A DNA stretch of 64,000 nucleotides, from contig JAUNLT010000002.1 in the NCBI GenBank assembly GCA_030532135.1, positions 117,779-181,778 on the forward strand, in the 5' to 3' direction. The notes under the pieces are model-generated. The model saw nothing but the letters and a program-made list of their open reading frames with translations, was not told the origin of the DNA and did no database searches. Within the stretch, counting starts at the first letter, position 1. Each line of letters begins with the position of its first letter. The stretch comes from Lagierella massiliensis (GTDB taxonomy: Bacteria > Bacillota > Clostridia > Tissierellales > Peptoniphilaceae). Shown here one piece after another: positions 55,152 to 63,944 of the stretch. A program made the translations under genes and the position numbers.

Positions 55152-56492
55152 ATGAAATTACCTTCTGATGTAATATACCTCTTAAATAAATTTAAAGAGC
55201 ATAATTTTTCTGCATTTCCTGTTGGAGGGTGTGTTAGAGACAGTTTGCTTTGTCTTTCTCCTAAGGACTTTGACCTTACTTGTGATGCTTTGCCTTCTGA
55301 AATTCTTGAAATTTTTAAAGATCACAAAACTATAACCCTTGGAGAAAAGTTTGGAACCATAGGAGTGGTTTTAAATAATAAAATCTTTGAAATTACAACC
55401 ATGCGTTTTGAAGACAATTATCTTGACAATAGACATCCTGAAAAGATTAGTTTTACCAAAAACTTAAAAGAGGATTTGTCGAGAAGGGACTTTACAATAA
55501 ACGCCATGGCCTATGATTATGTAAAGGATGAAATAATCGATCCCCATGGTGGATTAAATGATTTAAATAATCATTTAATTAGAACGGTTGGAAATCCTGA
55601 CGATAGATTTAGCGAAGATGCTCTTCGAATTCTTAGAGCTTTTCGATTTTCAGGACAACTTAATTTTAAAATCGAGGATGGGACCCTTTCAAGTATATGT
55701 AAAAACTCTCCTCTTTTAAAAAATATTGCTGGTGAAAGAATTAAGGACGAACTTGACAAAATCCTTTTATATTCTAGTTTTGAATCTTTGAGAAATCTCT
55801 ACAATTGCAATGTGTTTAATATCCTATTACCAGAAGTTCACGCCATGTTTAAAACTAGTCAAAACAATAGCTATCACGTTTATAATGTAGGTGATCACAG
55901 TTTAATGGCTGTTAGCAAAGTAAAAGAGGATATAATATTAAAATATGTAGCACTTTTCCATGATTTGGGAAAAGTGCCTACAAAGACCACTGGCGACGAT
56001 GGGGTTGACCACTTCTATAATCACAGTGAATATTCGGTAGAACTTTCAGAAGATATTTTAAATCGCCTTAGGTTTTCTAAAAAGGATAAGGAAAGAATCT
56101 TAAAATTAATTAAGTATCACGATACTATTTTAAATACTAAACTTCGTTCTATAATGAAATTTGTAGTTGATAGACAGTTTTCTTATGAAGACTTTTTATT
56201 TTTAGTTGAAATGACTAAAGCAGATATATATGCTCAAAACCCTCTATATTTGAATCGTTTAGAGAAGCTTGAAGAAATTATATCTGCCTATAAAAGAGTT
56301 TACGACGGACCTCACAAACTCTCTGATTTAAAAGTTAATGGTTTAGATATGATCTCTTTAGGATATCAAAACCAAGGTATTAAAAATATTTTGGTATATC
56401 TTTTAAAACAAGTTATAGCTGATCCTAAGATAAATGAGAAAACTAAACTTTTAGATATTGCTGAAAAGATTAAAGATGAAATATCAAAGTAA
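55152..56492 (+). CDS. cca: CCA tRNA nucleotidyltransferase
   Basis: This class II nucleotidyltransferase adds or repairs the CCA end of tRNAs. The 446 residues start with the NTP-binding motif FPVGGCVRDSLL and the catalytic DFDLT, then RRDFTINAMAYD, GDPDDRF and the RILRAFRFS flexible-loop motif. A C-terminal HD domain follows (LFHDLGKVPT near residue 275, then YHNHSEYS-like YNHSEYS). Genes with an HD domain may act on 2',3'-cyclic phosphates. It lies 8 bp before the regulator gene. Confidence 0.95.
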   Translation: MKLPSDVIYLLNKFKEHNFSAFPVGGCVRDSLLCLSPKDFDLTCDALPSEILEIFKDHKTITLGEKFGTIGVVLNNKIFEITTMRFEDNYLDNRHPEKISFTKNLKEDLSRRDFTINAMAYDYVKDEIIDPHGGLNDLNNHLIRTVGNPDDRFSEDALRILRAFRFSGQLNFKIEDGTLSSICKNSPLLKNIAGERIKDELDKILLYSSFESLRNLYNCNVFNILLPEVHAMFKTSQNNSYHVYNVGDHSLMAVSKVKEDIILKYVALFHDLGKVPTKTTGDDGVDHFYNHSEYSVELSEDILNRLRFSKKDKERILKLIKYHDTILNTKLRSIMKFVVDRQFSYEDFLFLVEMTKADIYAQNPLYLNRLEKLEEIISAYKRVYDGPHKLSDLKVNGLDMISLGYQNQGIKNILVYLLKQVIADPKINEKTKLLDIAEKIKDEISK

Positions 56493-56500
56493 GGTGCACT

Positions 56501-57832
56501 ATGACAAAAAATATTATTACTAAGAACTTTCTAAGTCGTGTTCTAGACAAATCAAATCAAGGAATTCACATTGTAGATTCTAATGGTACCACCCTTTATT
56601 ACAATGAGGCTGCAGAAAAAATCGATGGTATAACAAGAGGCGAGATGATTGGATCTAATATGAAGGATCTAGTTGATGAAGGTGTTTTTTCAACTTCTGT
56701 GGCTTTGGATATTATTACCTCTTTAGAACCTAAAGAGGTGGTTCAGCACATAAATGGAAAGACCGTTATAGCATCAGGTATTCCCATTATGAAGGGCAAA
56801 AACCTAGAGGCTGTTGCGGTATTTGTAAAAGATTCTAAACTTCTCAAAGAAATGTCTTGTAATTTAAAGAATTTATTAATCGAAAATAATGCAATGGCAA
56901 AAAATCTTTCCATGTATAATTCTAAATACCTTAAAGAAGGTATTATAGTATCCAATTCTAAATCTATGCAAAGAATAATGAAAGTTGCAAATAGAATCTC
57001 TAATCTAGATACCCCTATTTTTCTTTTAGGAGAAAGTGGTTCAGGTAAAACTATGTTTGCAAAATACATACATGAAATGTCTTTAAGACACGATAAACCC
57101 TTCATAAAAGTTGACTGCTCGGCTATTCCCAATTCCATTATTGAAAGGGAATTATTCGACGATATAAGCCCCAATATATCTCTTTTTAAACAGTCCCATA
57201 AAGGTACACTCTTTATAGATGAAATTGCCGATATGCCCCTATCCTGTCAGCAAAGACTTGTGTACGAACTAAATAAAATAAAAGAGTCTCCAGATGAAAA
57301 CACACTGGATATAAGAATAATTGTAGCTTCCAATGAAAATATTTCTAAGAATATTTCAGATGGAAAATTTAGAATGGACCTTTATTATTTACTTAATATA
57401 ATTCCTTTTAAAATTCCCCCTTTGAGGGATAGAACTGAGGATATAATTCCACTTATGGATTTATTTCTAAATAAGTACAATGAGTTTTATAACGAAAATA
57501 AAATTATATCTCCTAAATCCAAGAAAATTTTAATTAACTACAGTTGGCCTGGCAATGTGCGTGAACTTGAAAATGTAATTGAACGACTTGTGGTAACTTC
57601 TGAAGAAGATGTCATTGATGTAAATAGTGTAAAGGGACTTATTCAAAGCTTTTCAACTCCATTAGAGGTTGGAACTGACTTTAAAGAAAAGGTCTCAAAC
57701 TACGAAAAAAAATTGATATTAGAATATAGTAAACAAGTTTCTTCAATTAAAGAACTGTCTATTCTAGCAAATATAAACGAATCTACTTTAAGAAAGAAAA
57801 TCTCTAGATATAACTTAGATATTACATTTTAG
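56501..57832 (+). CDS. PAS-AAA+ regulator lacking the sigma-54 GAFTGA motif (TyrR/PhhR-like)
   Basis: The 443-residue protein has a PAS domain (about 1-120), an AAA+ domain with Walker A LGESGSGKTM near residue 177, GTLFIDEIADMPL as Walker B, and the conserved WPGNVRELENVIERL of NtrC-type activators, then a C-terminal HTH (IKELSILANINESTLRKKI). Between ELFD and GTLF only 14 residues remain where about 25 are usual, and GAFTGA is absent, so it should not contact sigma-54. TyrR-type relatives without GAFTGA act on sigma-70/A promoters. It reads toward the ureohydrolase gene, with three palindromes between, so it is the likely regulator of that gene. Confidence 0.88.
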   Translation: MTKNIITKNFLSRVLDKSNQGIHIVDSNGTTLYYNEAAEKIDGITRGEMIGSNMKDLVDEGVFSTSVALDIITSLEPKEVVQHINGKTVIASGIPIMKGKNLEAVAVFVKDSKLLKEMSCNLKNLLIENNAMAKNLSMYNSKYLKEGIIVSNSKSMQRIMKVANRISNLDTPIFLLGESGSGKTMFAKYIHEMSLRHDKPFIKVDCSAIPNSIIERELFDDISPNISLFKQSHKGTLFIDEIADMPLSCQQRLVYELNKIKESPDENTLDIRIIVASNENISKNISDGKFRMDLYYLLNIIPFKIPPLRDRTEDIIPLMDLFLNKYNEFYNENKIISPKSKKILINYSWPGNVRELENVIERLVVTSEEDVIDVNSVKGLIQSFSTPLEVGTDFKEKVSNYEKKLILEYSKQVSSIKELSILANINESTLRKKISRYNLDITF

Positions 57833-57844
57833 TAATATTTGTTT

Positions 57845-57860
57845 TCGGAATTTTTTCCAA
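57845..57860. promoter_or_regulatory. regulator binding site, copy 1
   Basis: TCGGAA-TTTT-TTCCAA fits the shared pattern TYGGAA-N4-TTCCRA. It begins 13 bp after the regulator's stop codon. Its centre is 20 bp from copy 2, about two helical turns. Confidence 0.65.
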
Positions 57861-57864
57861 CATC

Positions 57865-57880
57865 TTGGAAATTTTTCCGA
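57865..57880. promoter_or_regulatory. regulator binding site, copy 2
   Basis: TTGGAA-ATTT-TTCCGA is the second copy, nearly the mirror image of copy 1. The pair looks like a cooperative site for a dimeric or higher-order regulator. Confidence 0.65.
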
Positions 57881-57925
57881 TTTTTTATTTAAAATTTTAT
57901 TGAAGATATGAGATCTTAATTGTTT

Positions 57926-57941
57926 TTGGAATTTTTTCCAA
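57926..57941. promoter_or_regulatory. regulator binding site, copy 3
   Basis: TTGGAA-TTTT-TTCCAA is a perfect palindrome that extends to 10-bp arms (57922-57945). Its centre is 61 bp from copy 2 and about 70 bp upstream of the proposed -35 at 58003. Copies 1-3 lie only in this gap as far as I can see. Confidence 0.7.
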
Positions 57942-58002
57942 AAACCTGTCTTTTTTTACTTGTGTTTTCACTTTAAATTGATCCTTTAATTTGTCAAATT
58001 TT

Positions 58003-58031
58003 TTGTATTTTATAAATTAACTTAGTAAAAT
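58003..58031 (+). promoter_or_regulatory. candidate sigma-A promoter of the ureohydrolase operon
   Basis: TTGTAT (58003-58008), a 17-bp spacer and TAAAAT (58026-58031) lie about 30 bp before the ATG. No GG-N10-GC element is found in the gap, so a sigma-54 promoter is not supported. Confidence 0.5.
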
Positions 58032-58067
58032 CAGCTTGTAAACAAAATTTTATTTAGGAGGATTTAA

Positions 58068-59030
58068 ATGACTGAAAAAAATATTAAACAACCGGCTACT
58101 GCATTTGCATCTCCAAGATTTGTAAATACTGGAAATTTCATGCGTATGCAAAGATTTGACAATGCAAAGGGACTTGACTTTGCAATTTATGGAATACCTT
58201 TTGATACGGCTTGCTCTTATAGGGTAGGTGCAAGATTTGGCCCTCAAGCTATAAGAAATATCTCTGTGATGATGAAGACTAATAATCCAGTTCACGAAGT
58301 AAATATATTGGATTATTTAAAAGGCGGAGACTTAGGTGATGTAAACGTTATTCCCGGATACATACATCCAACTTATGATGCAATAGAAAAATTTGCACTT
58401 GAAATTATAAAAGATGGTGCTATTCCTATTGCATTAGGTGGTGATCACTCAATAACATTAGGTGAACTTAGAGCTGTTGCAAAAGAACACGGACCTGTTT
58501 CACTCCTTCATTTTGATTCCCATGCGGATATTAATGATACGGTATTTGGGGAAAAGTATAACCATGGAACTCCTTTCAGAAGAGCCATTGAAGAAGGACT
58601 AATTGACCCTCACAAATCTGTTCAAATAGGTATGAGGGGCTCCCTATATGATGCTGGAGAGTTTAAACTTGCTAAGGACTTGGGTCTAACTTTAATTCCA
58701 ACTCATAAAGTTCGTGAAATGGGTATACCTGAGACTATTAACAAAGCTAAAAAGATAATAGGTGACAATAAAGTATTTTTAACTTTTGATATTGACTTTA
58801 TAGATCCAGCATATGCTCCTGCTACAGGAACTCCAGAAGTTGGTGGATATACTTCTCTTGAAGGTATAGACATAATAAGAAGGCTAGAGGGATTAAATTT
58901 TGTTGGAATGGATGTTGTGGAAGTTGCTCCTCCTTATGACCATGCCGAAATAACTTCACTTCTTGCTGCTAATTTGATTTTTGAATTCTTATCTATACTT
59001 GCATTAAATAAGAAAAAGAGTAGAGAATAA
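58068..59030 (+). CDS. ureohydrolase of the agmatinase/guanidinobutyrase family
   Basis: The 320-residue enzyme hydrolyses a guanidino group to urea and an amine using two Mn ions. Ligands are His127 (ALGGDHSITL), Asp150, His152 and Asp154 (HFDSHADIND), and Asp241 and Asp243 (TFDIDFIDP). The NHGTPFRRAIEEGLID and QIGMRG stretches resemble guanidinobutyrase and guanidinopropionase more than biosynthetic agmatinase; guanidinoacetate is also a candidate. AGGAGG lies 7 bases before ATG. Its stop shares a base with the YjiH gene start. The regulator gene and its sites lie just upstream. The family is certain; the substrate is not. Confidence 0.9.
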   Translation: MTEKNIKQPATAFASPRFVNTGNFMRMQRFDNAKGLDFAIYGIPFDTACSYRVGARFGPQAIRNISVMMKTNNPVHEVNILDYLKGGDLGDVNVIPGYIHPTYDAIEKFALEIIKDGAIPIALGGDHSITLGELRAVAKEHGPVSLLHFDSHADINDTVFGEKYNHGTPFRRAIEEGLIDPHKSVQIGMRGSLYDAGEFKLAKDLGLTLIPTHKVREMGIPETINKAKKIIGDNKVFLTFDIDFIDPAYAPATGTPEVGGYTSLEGIDIIRRLEGLNFVGMDVVEVAPPYDHAEITSLLAANLIFEFLSILALNKKKSRE

Positions 59031-60493
59031 TGAACGGTATTTCTAATAAAAGAGGAATTCTAAATCGAGAGGAGATATTTAAATTAAATCTCGATTTAGA
59101 AGATTTAAATGAACTGGACTCTTTCTCTCTGAGTCCAAAAGATAGAAGACAGGGACTTATTAAAAGTTTCATTTTTACGGCTATTGCCATATTTATATTT
59201 TTTATTCCAATAACAATTAACGGTCAAACAGATATAACTTTTGGAATAATCTATAATGGGCTAATGAATATTACCGGAAACTATGGTCTGTGGTTTATCA
59301 CAATAATAACCTTACTTACTGCAATTTTGAGTATTTATGGAAAGTACTTTGCAAAATCAGGTAAATTATTTGAATACTTTCATGGAGATTCCATTATTCA
59401 TCCTTTACTATATTCAATAGGAGCAACTTTTGCAATTTTGTATTCATTAACCGTAACAACTTCCTTTAATGGTCCTGAGATAATCGTAGGAAAGTCTACA
59501 GGTGGAACTGTAATTCCATCAATTGCAGTAGCAGTTTTTTGGATAATATTAGTTTCTTCTTTCTGCATGCCTTTCCTTATAAACTACGGTTTTATAGATC
59601 TAATAGGTACATTGATGGAACCTTTGATGAGACCTGTTTTTAAACTTCCTGGTAGGGCTTCTATAAATGCTCTTGTTTCTTTCCTATCTAGTAGTTCTGT
59701 AGGAGTACTTATCACAAATAAGTTATACAGAAGAGGAGTATATACCGAAAAGGAAGCGGTACTTGTGGCAACTGGATTTTCAGCGGTGTCTGTGGGTTTT
59801 GCATACATGGTTATAAAGACGGCGGGACTTCAGGACAAATTTGCATTTGTGTACTTAATATCAGCTTTTATGACTTTAGCTGTATCAGGTATTGTAGGAA
59901 GAATACCACCTTTTAGCAAGAAACAAAACATATACCCCAATGGGAAAGTCCAGACAAAAGAAGACTTAGATAAGACTTCTTCTTCAGATAACATAATAAA
60001 AACTGCAGGAGACAGGGCCATAAAAAAAGCATTTCTTGCCCCTTCCCTAACAGGCGAGATAAAATCTAGTTTAAAGGACGGACTTGAGGTTATACCTAAA
60101 GTTGTTACCTCCCTTGTGGCAATAGGCACTGGAGCTTTGATTTTAGCTGAAAACACACCTTTATTTAATGTATTAGGAAAGTTATTTGTACCTATATTAA
60201 AACTCTTACAAGTTCCAAATGCTTTAGAAATTGCAGCTTCATTTCCTGTAGGAATTGCAGAAATGTTCTTACCTGTACTTCTAATAGCAGAAAAGGTTGC
60301 AATACTAGATCAAAAAGCAAGATTTTTAGTAGTATCCGTTTCCATCTCACAAATTATTTTCTTTGCAGAGACAATAGTGGTTATGATGTCTGCTAAGCTT
60401 CCTATAAAACTTTGGGAACTTGTAGTAGTCTTCATTGAAAGAACTATTATAGCAATTTTCATAGGTGCTTTGTTTATGCATATTTTCTTCTAA
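59030..60493 (+). CDS. YjiH family membrane protein (nucleoside-recognition/Gate domain)
   Basis: The 487-residue protein has about 11 TM helices. The N-terminal soluble part (1-45) is charged, then FIPITINGQTDITFG follows TM1 as in YjiH proteins, then GRASINALVSFLSSSSVGV, the Gate-domain motif, and a second repeat with IAASFPVGIAEMFLPVLL near 405. In E. coli yjiG/yjiH lie next to iadA, and the function is unproven; uptake or exchange of small metabolites is likely. Here it is translationally coupled to the ureohydrolase (TAATG), so a guanidino substrate or its product is the likely cargo. Confidence 0.85.
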   Translation: MNGISNKRGILNREEIFKLNLDLEDLNELDSFSLSPKDRRQGLIKSFIFTAIAIFIFFIPITINGQTDITFGIIYNGLMNITGNYGLWFITIITLLTAILSIYGKYFAKSGKLFEYFHGDSIIHPLLYSIGATFAILYSLTVTTSFNGPEIIVGKSTGGTVIPSIAVAVFWIILVSSFCMPFLINYGFIDLIGTLMEPLMRPVFKLPGRASINALVSFLSSSSVGVLITNKLYRRGVYTEKEAVLVATGFSAVSVGFAYMVIKTAGLQDKFAFVYLISAFMTLAVSGIVGRIPPFSKKQNIYPNGKVQTKEDLDKTSSSDNIIKTAGDRAIKKAFLAPSLTGEIKSSLKDGLEVIPKVVTSLVAIGTGALILAENTPLFNVLGKLFVPILKLLQVPNALEIAASFPVGIAEMFLPVLLIAEKVAILDQKARFLVVSVSISQIIFFAETIVVMMSAKLPIKLWELVVVFIERTIIAIFIGALFMHIFF

Positions 60494-60549
60494 AAAGAGT
60501 TTTAGATTATGTTTTTATTTATGGAAATTAAATAAATATCCTCAATATG

Positions 60550-60590
60550 AAAGAGAGATACTAATTGTTGGTTTAAAAGTATCTCTCTTT
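60550..60590. terminator. bidirectional terminator
   Basis: AAGAGAGATACT and its complement AGTATCTCTCTT flank a 15-base loop, 57 bp after the YjiH stop. The rest of the 60494-60727 gap is AT-rich and holds nothing else I can support. Confidence 0.8.
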
Positions 60591-60727
60591 CTATTTTTTA
60601 AGCCTAATTAAGTTTATTAAAGCTTTACAGGTTTTAATATATTTTCCGTTCAATTTTATAAATATATGAGTTGTTTTTTTATTTCCCGTTACTTAATCAC
60701 TTTTTGTAATGTTTTATAAATTTTAGT

Positions 60728-62179
60728 CTAGTTTGTTTTTTTGTATCCATCAGGAATTCTCTTATTTCCATTTGTAATATATCCCATTACTGCATAAACT
60801 ACAGCTGATACAATACCACCCATGATAGGCGCTTCTACCCAACCTGTCTTAACTCCAAGAACTAGTACAACATTGGTAATAAGACCTGCTAACATGGATG
60901 CAAAACAAGTATTTGCGTTTCCTTTGATGAACACTTCTACAATTGTAGGTCCTAAGAACATGGCTATAAGTCCACCGGTTCCAATATAAGCAATTTGATT
61001 TAACATACCTTGAGGAGCAACAAATGTTAACCATAGTGATACTAAAGCTATAACTAATACCATTACTCTGTTAAATTTATCTCCCTTCGGATGCATTTTG
61101 TTTCTAATAGACACATACATATCGTGAGAAAGTGCTGATGCTTGTGTCTGTAATACGGAACTGATAGTAGACAACATTGCAAATAGAATGAATAGAGTTA
61201 TTATTCCTCCAATTGCAGGATGTAAATAAGTATTTAAGAATACAGGCATTGCTGAATCTGGGTTTTCTAATGTTGGATTTTTATATCTCATATAAAGTCC
61301 AACCATAGGTATAAAACTTAGTACAAACCCCATAGGTGCCATGTAAAGTGCCATTTTATGAACTTTTAAGTCTTCTTTTAGTGATAAAAATCTTACTGAC
61401 ATATACGGCAATGTAGTTGTAAATAATAGTGCATATATGAATACCAAGAATACCTGATACTTATTACCTCCATACGGATTGGCTGTGGTAGGATTGATTA
61501 TCTCTGAATCCATTTGACCAAGTTCATGTATAAGCTTAGTAAAGGTTATATCTTTTCTAATTACTACTACAACTATCACTGCTGAAACCAACATACCAAT
61601 ACACATAATTGTATCAGTTATAGCTACGGCTAAAAGTCCCCCTTGCATGGTGAATATTACTACAACTATTAGTAATATAGTTGCAGCTAGAGTTTCTGAA
61701 ACTCCCAACCATTTTGAAGCAACCAAACCAACGGCTCTGATTTGTCCTACAATGTAAACTGTTAAGAACAATAATGTGGCAAAACCTGCTAATAAGTGTA
61801 CTCTTCTCTTTTGTCCTTCTGTTCCTCTATGTATCTTGGAAAGATATTCAGGTACTGTCAATCCTCCCATTGATTCTGCATTCTTTCTCATATAATTTGC
61901 AAACCATAAAGTACCAAAAGTTATAGCTGGTGCAAAGAAGAAATTAGCTAAAACTTCAATTGTTCCAAAGGCATAAGCCGTTCCTGGTGAGCCGATAAAA
62001 CCCCAACCACTATATCCAGTTGCCATTAGAGTACCAGCACCAATGAAAGGACCTATGGATTTAGCCCCTAGAAGGAAACCTTCTCCTTCCACCTCATCTT
62101 GTTGTATCTTTCTTCCTGACATGTATCCAACGCCGATTAATACGCAAGATGCAATAATAAATACTATCCAATTACCCAT
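60728..62179 (-). CDS. sodium:solute symporter (SSS family)
   Basis: The 483-residue protein has about 13 TM helices and SSS-family features: GAKSIGPFIGAGTLMATGYSG in TM1-2, then the FLTVYIVGQIRAVGLV helix, and LSTISSVLQTQASALSHDMY near residue 340, with the Ser/Thr-rich Na2-site region. The substrate is unknown. Its place between the ureohydrolase and amidinotransferase genes suggests a guanidino compound, amino acid or related zwitterion (inference). It follows the small membrane protein gene by 11 bp, with GGAAGG as ribosome site. Confidence 0.9.
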   Translation of the reverse strand: MGNWIVFIIASCVLIGVGYMSGRKIQQDEVEGEGFLLGAKSIGPFIGAGTLMATGYSGWGFIGSPGTAYAFGTIEVLANFFFAPAITFGTLWFANYMRKNAESMGGLTVPEYLSKIHRGTEGQKRRVHLLAGFATLLFLTVYIVGQIRAVGLVASKWLGVSETLAATILLIVVVIFTMQGGLLAVAITDTIMCIGMLVSAVIVVVVIRKDITFTKLIHELGQMDSEIINPTTANPYGGNKYQVFLVFIYALLFTTTLPYMSVRFLSLKEDLKVHKMALYMAPMGFVLSFIPMVGLYMRYKNPTLENPDSAMPVFLNTYLHPAIGGIITLFILFAMLSTISSVLQTQASALSHDMYVSIRNKMHPKGDKFNRVMVLVIALVSLWLTFVAPQGMLNQIAYIGTGGLIAMFLGPTIVEVFIKGNANTCFASMLAGLITNVVLVLGVKTGWVEAPIMGGIVSAVVYAVMGYITNGNKRIPDGYKKTN

Positions 62180-62190
62180 ATTAACCTTCC

Positions 62191-62295
62191 TTATTTTTTA
62201 TTCTTACTTTCTCTATATATGAATACTACAGTTGGATAGACTAGAAGTATAATACTACCCACTATAAAAGAATTCATTACCCATGATTCTGTCAT
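62191..62295 (-). CDS. 34-residue single-TM small protein, symporter accessory type
   Basis: ATG 62295 follows GGAGGAG closely and the frame runs to TAA 62191. The peptide starts MTESWVMNSF, then a single TM (IVGSIILLVYPTVVFIY), then a charged tail RESKNKK. Small proteins of this size and layout precede many SSS symporter genes and are annotated in databases as symporter small accessory proteins. The 11-bp gap to the symporter start and the strong ribosome site support a real gene. It probably stabilises or regulates the symporter in the membrane. Confidence 0.85.
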   Translation of the reverse strand: MTESWVMNSFIVGSIILLVYPTVVFIYRESKNKK

Positions 62296-62743
62296 AACTC
62301 CTCCTTCAATGAACCTAAAATTATAAGTCCACTAATATTTCAAGTTACCTTATTGAATTTTTGCTGTGTATTTACAAAGTTAAAATTAAATTAAAATTTA
62401 TTCTTTGCTAGTTTTAATATTTTGTCCCAATATATAATTTAAAATTAAAGGTTTTTCTTTCAATCTTTAAAATATATATGGAAATAGTGTGGTTATTATT
62501 AATATAACTTTTGTAGAAACTAAAATTTAAACTATTAATTATCCATCCCTTTAATATTTTCCTTGTGAAAACGATTGTCTAAGAATATCAAGTATCATAT
62601 AGTTATCCACATAAGCTACTTCTACCTACAACTTTAAGCTTTATTCTTAAATCGGTAGTTTGTTTTTTATAATTTAAATTATATTTGTATTTTTAAAGTA
62701 AAGCCGTTACAAAAATGTAACAGCTTTACCTTAAATTATTTAA
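62296..62743 (-). other. intergenic region with amidinotransferase terminator and symporter upstream region
   Basis: A hairpin GTAAAGC-C-GTTAC-AAAAAT-GTAAC-A-GCTTTAC (62698-62729) lies just past the amidinotransferase stop and probably ends its transcript, though its T run on the minus strand is short. The rest is AT-rich. I find no convincing promoter, riboswitch or copy of the TTGGAA-N4-TTCCAA site in it. A partial cre-like string (TGAAAACGATTGTC, 62566-62579) is too weak to call. Confidence 0.5.
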
Positions 62744-63901
62744 TTACCATCTTTTATTTTCAAATGATATTAAAGTAGGGTCTTCAACTTGGTTAGGGAA
62801 GTAGTCTAAGCACTCACCTTCACGGTAAACGTCAGCTGTTGCACAGTGTAGACCTCCACCAAATGGATATGCGTCTCTAAATGGAATAGGAATAACGTTC
62901 ATGCCTAATTTATCCATTTGCTCTAATTGTGCAGTTTCACTTGCTTCAACGATAACTGTTTTGTGGTCAAGAACTAGACAGTTCATTGATAACCAAACAC
63001 TTGAGTAGCATAGTGCAGGTGGTTCGTCATGTGCTGGCATAGCTGCATCTACGATTTCCCAATCATTAGCTTCAAAGATCTTTCTTTGCTCATCTGGTAA
63101 TCTTCTGTGAGGGTTATTAATAATAAGACCTGGTCTTAGTGGTACGAATGTAGCGTCAATGTGAATAGGGTATGGGTCGCCAGGGAAGTTTACAGAGTGT
63201 ACTCTGAAATCAGGATACATTCTTCTTAACCATTCCATAGCTTTCCAGTTTGTAGTTAAACCTTTTTGGATAAATAGGTCTTTACCTAATCTAAGTACGT
63301 CAGCAGCATCAAATAGAATTTCATGCTCTTTTGTAACCATTTCTAGGTTAGCTGTTCTTTCAAGAAGAATTTCTTCTGTTACAGGCTCGCCATTTACATC
63401 GTCCCAGTAATGCATATCATAACTTGCATCACTTAATTGAGGTCTTGGACCATAGAACCATCTAAATTCAGGGTCTTTTTCAAAGTATTCACGAAGAACC
63501 TTGTGATAGCAGTAATGTTCAAAGAATCTTGATCTAAATGACATTGATGCACAGATTATGTCGCTACCAATTGTAAGTAATACGTCTCTTGGAGGCATAC
63601 AACCGAATTGAGAGCCGGTCATAAAGTATGGAGTTACTACTGCTTGATTAAATTGTAGTGGTTCTGGTCTATCAACTACAACGCCATGGTCTTCCAATAC
63701 TTTTGCTAAATGATCTAATTGAGCATTAGCTTTTTCAACTGTATCCAATGGTCTAGGGCCAGTCATTCCTCTCATTGGGCTGTCTAGTGGCACTTTAGCT
63801 TCAGATGCAGGTTCTGATGGTGATATACAGCAATTGTCTGCTCTACCTACTATGACTCTCTTCAAAGGGTCAAAATCGTTCCATGAATTAACTATTTTCA
63901 T
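62744..63901 (-). CDS. glycine amidinotransferase-like enzyme
   Basis: The 385-residue amidinotransferase moves an amidino group between arginine/ornithine and an amine acceptor such as glycine. The catalytic triad of human AGAT is conserved: Asp198 (LFDAADVLRLG), His247 (YPIHIDATFVPL) and Cys353 (GGGLHCATADV). The Asp-His distance of 49 residues is the same as in human AGAT. Bacterial relatives use glycine, inosamine phosphates or other acceptors. AGGAGG lies just before ATG. It follows an OTC-type gene by 43 bp. Codon use looks biased, as in well expressed genes. Direction of the reaction in the cell is open. Confidence 0.9.
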   Translation of the reverse strand: MKIVNSWNDFDPLKRVIVGRADNCCISPSEPASEAKVPLDSPMRGMTGPRPLDTVEKANAQLDHLAKVLEDHGVVVDRPEPLQFNQAVVTPYFMTGSQFGCMPPRDVLLTIGSDIICASMSFRSRFFEHYCYHKVLREYFEKDPEFRWFYGPRPQLSDASYDMHYWDDVNGEPVTEEILLERTANLEMVTKEHEILFDAADVLRLGKDLFIQKGLTTNWKAMEWLRRMYPDFRVHSVNFPGDPYPIHIDATFVPLRPGLIINNPHRRLPDEQRKIFEANDWEIVDAAMPAHDEPPALCYSSVWLSMNCLVLDHKTVIVEASETAQLEQMDKLGMNVIPIPFRDAYPFGGGLHCATADVYREGECLDYFPNQVEDPTLISFENKRW

Positions 63902-63944
63902 TTTTTCCTCCTAAAATTTATTTAATTGCAATGCAATTATGTTC

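Noticed and set aside
57833-58067. Sigma-54 promoter before the ureohydrolase gene
   Set aside because: The upstream regulator belongs to the NtrC-like class, so I looked for GG-N10-GC. The only GG pairs are inside the palindromes and the ribosome site, and none has GC at the right distance.
57833-58067. Guanidine riboswitch before the ureohydrolase gene
   Set aside because: I looked for the conserved guanidine-I to -III motifs and saw only AT-rich sequence and the palindromes. I also saw none before the amidinotransferase or symporter genes.
62566-62579. cre-like site TGAAAACGATTGTC upstream of the symporter
   Set aside because: It matches only part of the consensus and no promoter is evident nearby.
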